64,000 bases of DNA from Edaphochlamys debaryana. Lineage: Eukaryota > Chlorophyta > Chlorophyceae > Chlamydomonadales. The translations under genes were made by a program, and so were the position numbers. Under the pieces are notes generated by a model. The model had not been told where the DNA came from. It saw nothing but the letters and a program-made list of their open reading frames with translations, and ran no database searches. The stretch covers positions 496,001 through 560,000 of the forward strand of contig JAEHOE010000042.1 of NCBI GenBank assembly GCA_016858145.1, in the 5' to 3' direction. Shown piece after piece: positions 13,101 to 22,862 of this stretch. Each line of letters begins with the position of its first letter. Within the stretch, counting starts at the first letter, position 1.

Positions 13101-14717
13101 GCCGCTCGCCACACTGCAAGCTCCGCCCCGCACACCGATACCGGCGCCCCGCCACATATCACCTGACGGCCCTGCTCACCACACCACTGCCCTTGCCTCT
13201 TGCCCCCGCACCCACACACGCTCCCCAACGTGTGCCCTTAAACACCCGCAGAGCCGGCTGCTCCGCGGCACGCCCTTGCGCCTGCCCAAACACCACATCA
13301 TACCTCCACACACCCAACTCCACCCCTGCTTTCACCCCACGACCCCACGTCTCCAACAGAGCCGGCTGCTCCGCGGCACGCCCAGCGGCTACGAGCTGTT
13401 CACGGTGGACCACGACACGGGTGCCACGCGCCTGGACCTGGCGGCCGACTGGGCCGACACCGCGCCGCCCGTGCCCGTGACGCCCGCGGACGAGCTGCTG
13501 TGCGACCCCTCGGCCGGATGGCTGTGCTCGCACCTCGACTGCAAGGTGAGTACGGTCCGTACTGTACCGCAGAGAGGGCCTGGCAAAGTCTGACGGGGGC
13601 GCTGAACTTCTCGGCTGCCGTCGTTGGTGGCAGAGCAGTGTGTACGATGCATCGACAGGGGTTCCGCCCCTCACAACCCCCCTCAACACCACCGCTCGTC
13701 CTTCGCCTGCAGGTTGGGGACAACAGCCAAGCCTCTGGAGTTCGCTGGTGGGTTGCTGCGCTAGTGGTATAGATAGGGCGGCGTTTTTTCCTGTTGCCTG
13801 TTCGAGTTGCCTAGCCCTCCGTGCCATGCCCCCCTAAGCTTCCACCCAACCACCCAACCACCCCCAGGTACCCGGTCGGCTCCGAGACCATCCTGGCGCT
13901 GCATGAGGAGGGCCTGCTCATAGAGTACGGTGAGTACGGCACACGTGGGGGGCGTCGTCGTGCCGTAGAGAGCGTTACATGGTTTGTCATGCGGTACGGC
14001 GGGGAGAGAAGCGTACGGTGTAAGCGCAGGGGAAGGGCGCCTCTCCCCTTCGCCCCCCTCCGTCTCCCTCCCTGCCTTTCGCTCGTCCCCTCTCCACCCG
14101 TTTTCCTCCTCACCACCTCCCAACCTCGCTCACCTCGAACAGACATGGCCACGGCCGCCCCCATAGGCGTGGTGACGCGGGTGCCCGAGGACTGCCGCCT
14201 GGAGCTGGTGTCCGCGCAGGGGGGGCCCAGCGGCCGGGACGACGGAGCTGACGTGGCGGAGATCCGGGTGATCGAGGCGGACGGTGAGACAGTGTGGGGG
14301 CATTAGACCAGGAGTTGCTGCAGGCGGTGAGGTTGAGAGGGCTGGCCTGATGAGGCGTGTGTGTATTAGATGGCTCACGAGGCACGCCTCCTTTGGCCAA
14401 GCTCAGGTCTGCATCTCGCGAGGCCAAGGCCGCGTGCACCTCACTCGCCGCGCGGCCCGGCCGTGTCCGCTCCGCCCGCAGGCTCCCTGCGAGAGGCCAT
14501 CCCCCGCAACCCCGCCGGCGCATTCTACCGCATCTTCCAGAAGAACAAGTGAGGGGGTGGAGAGGGGCTGGGGCATGCCGTCCGTGCCATGGCGCCACCT
14601 GTTCCGGGGCCTTAACGCCCCACATACCCTCCCACCCACCGTTTCCCCCTGCCCACCCGCCCGTGCAGGTGGAAGCTCAAGCGGGGCCTGGTGGCACCCG
14701 CCCTGGTGCTGGCATGA
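10118..14717 (+). CDS. Calcineurin-like metallophosphoesterase, probably plastid-targeted
   Basis: Sixteen exons join in frame to a 482-residue protein: 10118-10139, 10260-10392, 10535-10662, 10987-11065, 11261-11369, 11491-11582, 11969-12089, 12264-12378, 12595-12662, 12939-12980, 13360-13545, 13713-13747, 13868-13929, 14143-14283, 14482-14548, 14669-14717. The first 50 or so residues are rich in Arg, Ala and Ser and contain CVAIRAHAAP, like an algal chloroplast transit peptide. All metallophosphoesterase blocks are present: GDLH (D64, H66), LGDLG (D103), GNHD (N137, H138), LTHAPPMG (H219) and GHFH (H268, H270). The substrate is unknown. The region after residue 300 has no recognised domain. 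Intron 2 needs a GC donor (CAG|GCAAGT) to keep phase. Confidence 0.82.
10393..10534 (+). other. Probable GC-AG intron in the metallophosphoesterase gene
   Basis: The exon 2/intron 2 border reads AGCAG|GCAAGTC, an optimal GC donor, and the acceptor is GCGCAG at 10534. Phase 2 on both sides joins the transit-peptide exon to the exon carrying GDLH. No GT donor nearby keeps the frame. Confidence 0.6.
13249..13384 (+). repeat. Copy of exon 11 start inside metallophosphoesterase intron 10
   Basis: The exon 11 border and start CAGAGCCGGCTGCTCCGCGG (from 13357) is repeated almost perfectly at 13249-13273, about 109 bp upstream. The copy also ends in an AG, so it carries a potential 3' splice site. 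Confidence 0.85.
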
Positions 14718-16117
14718 GCCTGGGGCCACATGAGGTCATGGGGCCGGGTCATGCAGCCGTGTCGCCGCGACCGGCCTCAGGGGCCCGGCCGCTGGGCCAG
14801 CTGGATAGGGGCGAGGCGGCAGCTGTGAGGTGGGGCTGTACGGCTGTGCGGCTCCGCTGCTGACGGAGGCGGGGGGTGAGGTATGCAGCACTATCCCGGG
14901 CTCAGGGACCAGGTCGCTGGTCTCGTCCATGGCGGTTGCATGTGAGCGGAGTAACCCGTGAACGTGGGATGGAGTACCCGAGTCTTGGCGGGGGCATGGC
15001 GTAATGCTGTATCGATGTGATGTGGTGGTGGTGGTGGTGATTGTGAGCTTCGCACCTGGTATGTATTAGGCTGAGTGGGGCCAAGCGATGGGTCTGTGAG
15101 GACTGCTGGATGCTTGGGCAGCGCGCACTTGGAGCAGGTTGCAGCCTTGTGGGGTTGCTGGGGGCAAGGTGGTGTCTCGAGAGGCATTGGTGTGCAACGA
15201 AGCGCGGGCGAGAGCAAGTGAGGGACGCAGTGTGAAGTGGAGGGCGGTATGTTGTGGCTGAGAAATAGCGCATGGGCTAGAGGTGAAGGCTGTCTCAACG
15301 GTAAGACAGAGAGAGCGAGACCTCGCTCCTCGTGCCGCACGCGGCCTCTGCCCAAGGGCAGACCGAGGAGCAGCTGACCAGAGCTATTCAAGCCCTCACC
15401 AGGAGGTTCGCACGTCGTCCCGGAATTCGTTTTGGGGCCTGGGCTCGCTCGGAGGCGCGTTGGGACGGCGGCCGACGCCTGTGTCTTTCGTCACCACGGT
15501 AACGGTAAGCCTTGCCCTGCCTGCCATGCCAGTACATTTGGATCCGCTCCGCTCACATCCAAAGGGGAGGCACCCCACGCGACCCTTCGTGCAAACTCCG
15601 TACAGACTCCTTGAGGGCAGGGAGGGCCAGGGGCGCCTTCGTGTGCTTCGTGCACGTGTCCCCCTTACGGCTTGCACTGCCTGCTTCCTTGCCAAGCTAG
15701 TGAGGCCAGCTTCCCCTTTGCCCAAGCCCCCCCCGGATTATGCGATGGGGCCGAAATTGAGGTAACAAGGGTGTCTGTCCTCCTCAGGACAGGCAAAAGG
15801 GCCGAGCCCCAAACCCCGCGAGGCCGGGCAGCACTGGGGCCGCGCAATCAAGCACTACGCCCACAGCGCACGGACTGAACCCACGCCGCCATAAGTTAGG
15901 GGCCTTCGCAACCCCGCAATGCCGGACTTCGCCGGTTGGGTTGGGCGCACACATGCACCCTCCAAGAGATAGAAATGGAGGTAAAAACCGTCATCTCGGC
16001 CAGTTGCTCGGCCAGTTGAAGTACGCTCGGACGCGAAGGCCCAGGCCTCTTTTGCCGCTGAGCCTGGTCCCAGTCCTCCCTAATTGACATCGCAATACAA
16101 CGCAAAAGCGGGAAGCC
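14718..16117. other. 1.4-kb stretch without a supported gene
   Basis: This lies between the metallophosphoesterase stop and the sulfite reductase start. I found no TGTAA signal and no frame with recognisable protein features. The frame open at 15283-15765 has only low-complexity composition. It presumably holds a 3' UTR, unclassified spacer and the sulfite reductase promoter. Confidence 0.4.
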
Positions 16118-19100
16118 ATGCAGGCCCTCACGAGAGCTATGCGCCCGCTGTCGGCGCCAGGGGATGCGCGCCTCGGTCGCGGCAACTTGATCATACCGCA
16201 CGTCGCTGGCAAGAACCCGGCCTCTCGACTTGCGAAGCGCAGCAAGGTCGAGCTGATAAAGGAGAACAGCGACTATCTCCGGCATCCGCTCATGGAGGAG
16301 CTGGTCAACGAGAACACGTTCATCTCAGAGGACTCCGTGCAGCTCATGAAGTTTCATGGGTCATACATGCAAGACGATAGGGAGAAGCGCTCTTTTGGCT
16401 CGGGAAAGGCGTACAGCTTTCTGATGCGCACCAAACAGCCCGCCGGCCTCGTCGACAATAGGCTCTACCTGGTGATGGATGAGCTAGCAAACCAGGTGCG
16501 TGCTAGCGAGCGGTCGGGTCGGGCAGGTTGTTGACGTAAATTGGGTTCGCCGATACGGTTTGTCAAGGGTCGGTTTACGCAGCCCCGGCCTCGTCGGCCA
16601 GGCAGCCACGGAGGCCAGCAAGGCGTGCAGCAACAACTTATGTTACGATGTACCGTATCTGTGCGAGGAGGGGTGGCTTTCGACAAGTCTGGGTCGGCTC
16701 CAACCGCGACTAACCCATGCGTGCTCTTCCTTCTCGCCACCACTCCTCCCTCCCTTCCCTCCCTTGCACCCCGCCCCCCACCTCCACCTCCTCGCGCGCT
16801 CCTCCCACCTCCCCTTCAACTCAGCACGCACTCCCCCCGCTCTCCCCCTTGCCCCCGCCCCCCTCCACACACCCCACCCCCCGTCAACCCCACCCCCAGT
16901 TTGGCAACGGCACGCTGCGGCTCACCACACGCCAGACGTACCAGCTGCACGGCGTGCTCAAGCACAACCTCAAGACCGTCTTCTCGACTGTCATTAAGAA
17001 CATGGGATCCACGCTGGCCACGTGCGGCGACGTCAACCGCAACGTCATGGGCCCCGCGGCGCCCTTCAAGAACCGACCCGACTACATGGCGGCACAGAAG
17101 GTGGGGGTAGAAGAACATCAACGAAGCGAAGCGCTTGGTTGTGGTGTGGCGTAGGGCGGAAGGTGGGAGCACTGCAGGGAGGCCGGGGTTGGAATTAGAA
17201 GACATCAACGAAGCGAAGCGCTTGGTTGTGGCGTAGGGGGTGGGGTCGATGGGGGGCCCGAAAGGGAGCAGGGATTCGGGGGCTGTAGAGCAGGCAGGAG
17301 TGAGTTGAGGATGTCAAGGAGGGGGGCGGACCCCACTACATAGCGCAGATTGTAGGGGCAGGCGGGTTTCCGTGGTGGCACTTCAGGGAGGTCGGCGGTT
17401 GTCCATGCGGGGGCGGCCTCCGAAAAGGGAGAAGGGGTTGGGGGGCTGTAGACGTGTATGTAGAGTAGGCACGGTCGAGCTGGGGATGTCAAGGGGAGGG
17501 GCGGATCTAATGACATGGCGGCGCAGGAGGTGCACATGGGGACAGGCGCGTTTCTGTTCAGAGATGGCAGGACGCGGGGGGGGGGGGGACCGCTTCTCGT
17601 CAGGGGCCAGGGCGTCGACAGCCCCATCCACCTCCTTTACCCCCTCTTGTCCCCTCCCAGTACCACTCCACCCCCGCTCCCGATGCCCCACCTCAATCCC
17701 CCCTCACCCCGCAGCTGGCCAGCGACTGCGCCGACCTGCTTGCCCCCCAGTCGGGGGCCTACTACGACATGTGGCTGGACGGGGAGAAGTTCGTGAGCGT
17801 GTACACAGAGGTGGGGGGTTGGGGTGTGGGGGTGAAATGGGTGTGGGGAGGGGGATGAGGGGTGGGGACGGAATGCTACTGGGGCCTGAAAGATCCGGTT
17901 GGATGCGGGCTGGGAAGGGGCGGAAGGGTCTTGGATTGCGCACCGACATGGTGGAGGGGTGGCAGGATTTGCACCCGCCCCCACCTCACCTTCCGCTGTT
18001 CCGTCGGGGCCGGGAGGGTGCGGAAGAGTGTGCGTGAAAAGTCCTCAACCCCTCCCCCTTCCTTTCGCCCCCAGGATCCCAAGGTCACCGCTGACCGCGC
18101 CTTCAACGCCCACGGCACCAACTTCGAGAACTCCCCGGAGCCCATCTACGGAGCGCAGGTGCGTGGCGCAAGGGAGCCCAAGTGGTGCCTTGGGTGAGGT
18201 GGTTGGACTCTTGCAGAGTATGGCTGGTGTTTATTGAACGGAGCACAACCGCCGTGCTTGGACTCCTGCAGAGGAGGAACAGCGGCAGGGCCCGGGACTC
18301 ACCATGCTGGTGCCCCAGACGCCGCAACCCCGCACCGCCCTCTCCCACCCCGCTCCCCGCCGTCCCTGTCCAATCCGCCTCTCCCACTTCCCACCCTGCC
18401 TTTCCCCTCCCCGCTCCCCGCTCCCCCCCTCCCCGCTCCCCCCCTCCCCGCTCACCCCCTCCCCGCTCCCCCCCTCCCCGCTCCCCCGCGCCCCCAGTTC
18501 CTGCCCCGCAAGTTCAAGATCGCTGTGACGGTGCCGGGGGACAACAGCGTGGACCTCTTCACCAACGACCTGGGCATTGTGGTCATCATGGACGAGGGTG
18601 AGGGATGGGGGCGGGGAGGGGGAGAAGAGGGCGAGGTCAGAGGGGGGGTTGCATGAAAGTAGTGGGGGGGGAACCAGGGGCACGTCCTGGGTGGCGGTCA
18701 TGGACGAAGGTGAGGGGGTGGGGGGCCGGAGGAAGGGAAGGAGGGGATGCCTTGGTGACGGGTAGGTGGAGGGCTCACGCATGAGGCTTAAATAGTGTGT
18801 CGGGTGCGTGCTGCAGGCAGAATAACGTTAACGAGCGTGGCGTGCGTGCATGCTGCGGGATCAGGAGGGCTAGGGCTCATGCTAACAACATGCCCTCCGT
18901 CCACCGTGCTCTGCCTGCCCCCCCCCCCAGCCGACCCCACCAAGGTCAGGGGCTACAACCTGTTCGTGGGCGGAGGCATGGGCCGCACGCGGGGGGACGA
19001 GGAGACCTTCCCGCGCCTGGCAGACCCCCTGGGGTGAGCTGGGGGGAACCTGCTGGGCTCCGCACACCCTCGCCTCCCACGCGTGCCGAAACACACACGC

Positions 19101-21870
19101 TGTCTCCCCCCGCCTCCACAGTGGCATAGGGCCCGTGGTGGCGAACCGCGCCGTTTCCCCTTCCCCAGCGCGTGCCGAAACACACACGCCCTCTTCCCCC
19201 GCCTCCACCCCCTCGTCCCCCCCAGCTTCGTGGCGGCGGACGACATCTTCCACGCCGTCAAGGCCGTGGTTGCCGTACACCGTGACTACGGCCGCCGCGA
19301 CAACCGCAAGCAGGCGCGGCTCAAGTACGTGATTGCGGAGTGGGGGCTGGACAAGTTCAGGTGAGCAGAAGGACTGATCCTTGCTTGGGCGAGGAAACCT
19401 TGGGGTAGGGGCGGCTACAACGGCCCTGCGGCGGGCAGGAGGCGAAGGTGAGGCGCTGGCACGATCTGCATGGGATGATCTGGGGAGGCCGGAGATGAGG
19501 CAGTGGCAGGTGTGGTAGGTTCCCCACCCCTCACTCCCGAGGAGGACCAGCAGCCTCGTCACCCGACCCCTTCCAGCGCACCAGTCCTGCAGTGTTGGGT
19601 GCCACTTTGTCTCTTGTAGGCTTCCCACAGGTCTGCGTACCGTATTTCGCGGCCCACGCCGTACGCCCCACAGTCCAGCGCTTTGCTTTGTTAGTATCTC
19701 CTGTCCTGTCTTCACGGTTGACCGCCAGCGCTCGGACGGGCCCCCCCGTCCCCCCCCCCGATTGTGACCCCGTGGTCGCCTCTCTGTCCTCCTGCCACGC
19801 GTCAACTCCGCCCTTGCCTCGTCCTCGCCCCCCCCCCCCCCAGGACCGTGTTCGAGCAGTACTTCGGCAAGGCCGTGGCCCCCTCCGTACCGCTGCCCGC
19901 CTGGGAGTACCGGGACTACCTGGGATGGGGCGACCAGGGCGACGGCAAGCTGTACTACGGCATCTACGTACAGGTACGGCACATGAGTGCGACAGGAGTA
20001 CGATACGGCACCGTACTGTACGGCGCGGATCAGGTGTAAATGGCTGCCGTCATCCAAGGTTCGCCCCCCATACTGCCTACCTCCTCAACCCCAGAACGGG
20101 AGGGTCAAGGGGGAGGCCAAGAAGGCCCTCCGTGCGGTGATCGAGCGCTTCGGTCTGCCCGTCACGCTGACGCCGCACCAGGTAGATAGGGTCTGGACTG
20201 TGGGGCGGGCATACGAGGGTGCTGGGGGCCGTAGACCCAGCCCTGCGACAACCCGCACCAAAGCCTGGGCGACGTGGACCCCGCTACGCACAGTTGCACG
20301 AAACACGCTTCCCCTCTCCCCCTCTCCCTTCCCCCCACCCCTCCCCCGCCAGAACATCATCCTCCGCGACGTGGACCCGGCACATAAGGCCGAGATCTCC
20401 GCCACCCTGGCCGCCGGGGGCCTGCGCCCCCCCCTGGAGTGGGACTCCCTGGACCGACTGTCCATGGCCTGCCCCGCGCTGCCCCTGTGCGGCCTCGCGG
20501 TGACGGAATCGGAGCGGGCGCTGCCGGACGTCAACAAGCGCCTCCGCGCTTCCATGGCCAAGGTAGGGTGCATGCACAGGGATCGAAAAGGGGAGGGGGC
20601 GGGGGGGAAAGGGGAGCGGGGCACGGGGCAATGGGGGGCGTTGGCTTCCTGAGTCGGAGCGGGCGCTGCCGGAGGTCAACCGGCGTCCTGGACAGCTCAC
20701 TGGCTGCTGCTTCCTTTTGGCTTCTGGCAGGTAAGATCCACCCCGTCCCTTACCCTTACGTTTGTCATCCCTACTACCCCCCCTGTCAGGTCGGCCTCCC
20801 CCCCGACCAGGCCGTGCTCATCCGCATGACCGGCTGCCCAAACGGCTGCGTGCGCACCTACGTGGCGGAGCTGGCCTTTGTGGGGGACGGACCCAACAGC
20901 TACCAGGTGGGGGGGAGGCGGGGGGGGGGAGGGGAGGGAGGGAGCCCTGACAGGGGGCAGGGGTGGGAGGGAGGCCTGGGGTTAGCGGTCGCTCGCGCAC
21001 AGATGGTGGGAGGCCAGGCCCCAACAGGGGCAGAAGGGGGTTATGGTCGCAGAATCGAGCGATGGGGTGGGTGCGCGGCGGAGGCCCGGGCCCAACGGTG
21101 ACCGGGCGCCATGAGGTTCGAGGGAGGGGGCCTCGACATGGGCGTGAAGGTTCAGACATGGACAGAATGGGGTGTGGGGGGCTGAATCCGATAGGGGGCA
21201 GCGGGGCAAGCCAACACCGCGTGACAGGAGAGCCGGGTTGCGCGACAGAGAAGGGCCGCCGCTACCTCTGCCTGACAGCTGGGTGGTCCCCACCCTGCCC
21301 GGCTGCATGCGTGCCGACCTCTGCCTGACAGCCGGGTTCCCCCTGCCCGCCCCTCCACGCCCCTCAGGTCTGGCTGGGCGGCAACGCCAACGGCACACGG
21401 CTGGCGGTGCCCTATCAGGACAGGTGGGTGCTGGGCGTTGGGGAGGCGGTGAAGGAGACACGTGCACGTACCGGATAGAGGTGGGGGCTGGGGGCTGGCG
21501 GTGATGCGGGAATGACAGGGCGTGCAGAGGCCGCGGGTCCAGCCTCCCGTTCCCCAACACTCTCCAACCCACACCCCCACCCCCAACCCCCAACCCCCAC
21601 CTCCACCCCCCACCCTCCACTTCCAGCCTCACCCACCCCCTCACTCCCCACCCCCCCACACCCCACCCCAGGGTCAAGGTCAAGGACCTGGAGGCCTTCG
21701 TGGAGCCCCTCTTCACCGCATTCCGGGACGGCCGGGGCCCGGGGGAGGCCTTTGGGGACTGGGCGGCGCGCCTGGGGGTGGAGGGGGTGCGGTCGGCCAC
21801 CGCCGCCGCCGCGGCCGGGGGCAACGGCGCGCGGGTTGCCGGCGCGGGGAGGCAGACGGCGGCTGTGTGA
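16118..21870 (+). CDS. SIR1: Ferredoxin-dependent sulfite reductase, plastid
   Basis: Thirteen exons encode 631 residues: 16118-16495, 16900-17100, 17715-17810, 18075-18158, 18498-18597, 18931-19033, 19226-19360, 19844-19973, 20095-20181, 20353-20562, 20790-20906, 21368-21423, 21672-21870. The enzyme reduces sulfite to sulfide with six electrons from ferredoxin, using siroheme and a 4Fe-4S cluster, in the plastid. Plant-type sulfite reductase blocks are clear: [35 protein letters not shown] and [10 protein letters not shown]. The cluster ligands are C478 and C484 (C-x5-C), then C524 and C528 (CPNGC). About 50 residues precede the conserved core and could act as a short transit peptide. It is not nitrite reductase, because the N-terminal RSKVE..KE and NRNV.xPAAP segments are those of sulfite reductase. 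The symbol follows Chlamydomonas usage for this class. Confidence 0.93.
17081..17530 (+). repeat. Two decayed echoes of sulfite reductase exon 2 end
   Basis: The exon 2 end (17081-17100, ACATGGCGGCACAGAAG) recurs at 17327-17348 (CACTACATAGCGCAG) and at 17501-17530 (GACATGGCGGCGCAG). Flanking sequence is shared too: GGATGTCAAGG precedes both echoes. The intron is 614 bp and largely built from this duplication. Confidence 0.65.
17111..17240 (-). repeat. Two copies of the AGCGCTTCGCTT dispersed repeat
   Basis: Two inverted-orientation copies (17111-17155 and 17199-17240) of a short repeat also found at 19624, 42107 and weakly at 59690. The reverse complement reads CTACGCCACAACCAAGCGCT then TCGCTTCGTTGATG. 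Both lie inside sulfite reductase intron 2. Confidence 0.75.
18407..18489 (+). repeat. CTCCCCGCTCCCCCC tandem repeat
   Basis: A run of roughly 15-bp C-rich units lies directly upstream of the sulfite reductase exon 5 acceptor, forming a very long polypyrimidine tract. Confidence 0.8.
18581..18716 (+). repeat. Copy of a 5' splice site of sulfite reductase exon 5
   Basis: The exon 5 end and donor (GTCATCATGGACGAGGGTGA) is echoed at 18691-18716 as GTGGCGGTCATGGACGAAGG followed by TGAGGG. The period is about 110 bp, and the echo keeps a GTGAGG donor. Confidence 0.75.
19077..19207 (+). repeat. Tandem duplication in sulfite reductase intron 6
   Basis: CGTGCCGAAACACACACGC and following C-rich sequence occur at 19082 and again at 19171, a period of about 89 bp. 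The first copy ends in a possible acceptor CCACAG. Confidence 0.8.
20505..20690 (+). repeat. Exon 10 segment of sulfite reductase copied into intron 10
   Basis: GAATCGGAGCGGGCGCTGCC plus 20 more bases of coding exon 10 (20505-20545) is repeated at 20651-20690 with few changes. The copy is followed by a GTAAGA donor-like site. Confidence 0.85.
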
Positions 21871-22862
21871 GGCGGGAGGGGCTGGGCTGGGTCTGGGCTG
21901 GGTTGGCGCTGGGTTCAACGTAAGGTGCAGCTATGTGGGATGGGGAGGGCTGGGAAGGAGAAGAACAGGGGCTGGGGTGGGGTGGTCTGGGGTGGGGTGG
22001 GGTGGGGCGGTGTTGGTGCGGGAGGACGCTTGCACGTGGATGGGGGGGAGGTGATGAAGGACATGGCAAGACGCGTTACTGTGCGGATAGGGGAGGGGAG
22101 GGGCGAGGGCCGTGGGCAGTGCTGGTGAAATGTGACACCCCGTGGGTGCCGGGAGCCGTGCGGGGTGGGGCTTGCGGGGCTTGAATGCCCTTGGATGGGA
22201 CACGGATGGCGCTGAACGGAGCTGCGCTGCACTACTTGACTGGCCTCATGGGCGTGGTTACGGTCCGGCGACTGAGGCGAGGCGGGAACGCGGGCCTGGA
22301 CCCGTAGATGGTCAACAGCAAAGCGCAGAAAGCGAATGTCGGGGACGTGAAGGTAAAGATGGGTGCAGGGCCTTGTGGCAGTTGAGACAGACACATATAA
22401 CGCCTGTGGTGGTCGTTTGAGCCTGAAGTGCAGGCCGTGATGTAAAGCCAAGAAGAAGGGGACACACTTCAAGAGCGTCGCGGGTGGCAGGGGCTGGGGG
22501 GGAATTGCGACGGGGAATTGGGTACGCAGGCCACGGCACACGGCGCTCGGGGGTCAGCTTCCACGCCGCGAGCTCGCAATTGTACATGTCCAAATAGCTT
22601 TCAGGCAGTCCGTGAATAACCCACCTCGGAAGCAGCGCTGCTGTGGCGATGGCCGGTTAGCATCAATTTCCAACGAGCGTCGTCACCTGTCGCGCGGGGC
22701 TCAGACCCCAGCATGCGCAGCCACGGCCGCTTGAAAGCGAGCAACTCTAGACGGCACACGCTAAAAAGCTGTCGCCGAGCGTCGACTTTCGCAGCGGTCG
22801 CGCAGCGCGTCGTGGACTCACGCCACGCAGCCGCCGATCGAGTAGTCGTCTTGGAAGCAAAC
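21871..22862. other. Sulfite reductase 3' UTR and PPAT 5' region
   Basis: No exon is supported before the chosen PPAT start. GGGGT-rich sequence occupies about 21975-22010. An in-frame ATG at 22713 could extend the next protein by 50 residues. Confidence 0.45.
22441..22445 (+). terminator. TGTAA poly(A) signal of the sulfite reductase gene
   Basis: TGTAA occurs 571 bp after the stop codon. It is the only clear copy found in this 3' region. Confidence 0.55.

Noticed and set aside
15283..15765. 160-codon plus-strand frame between two genes
   Set aside because: Composition is mixed, no motif is recognisable and there is no splice-linked neighbour. It is likely a chance frame in GC-rich DNA.
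16118..21870. Nitrite reductase as an alternative for the siroheme enzyme
   Set aside because: The N-terminal RSKVELIKE block and [10 protein letters not shown] match sulfite reductase rather than plant nitrite reductase.
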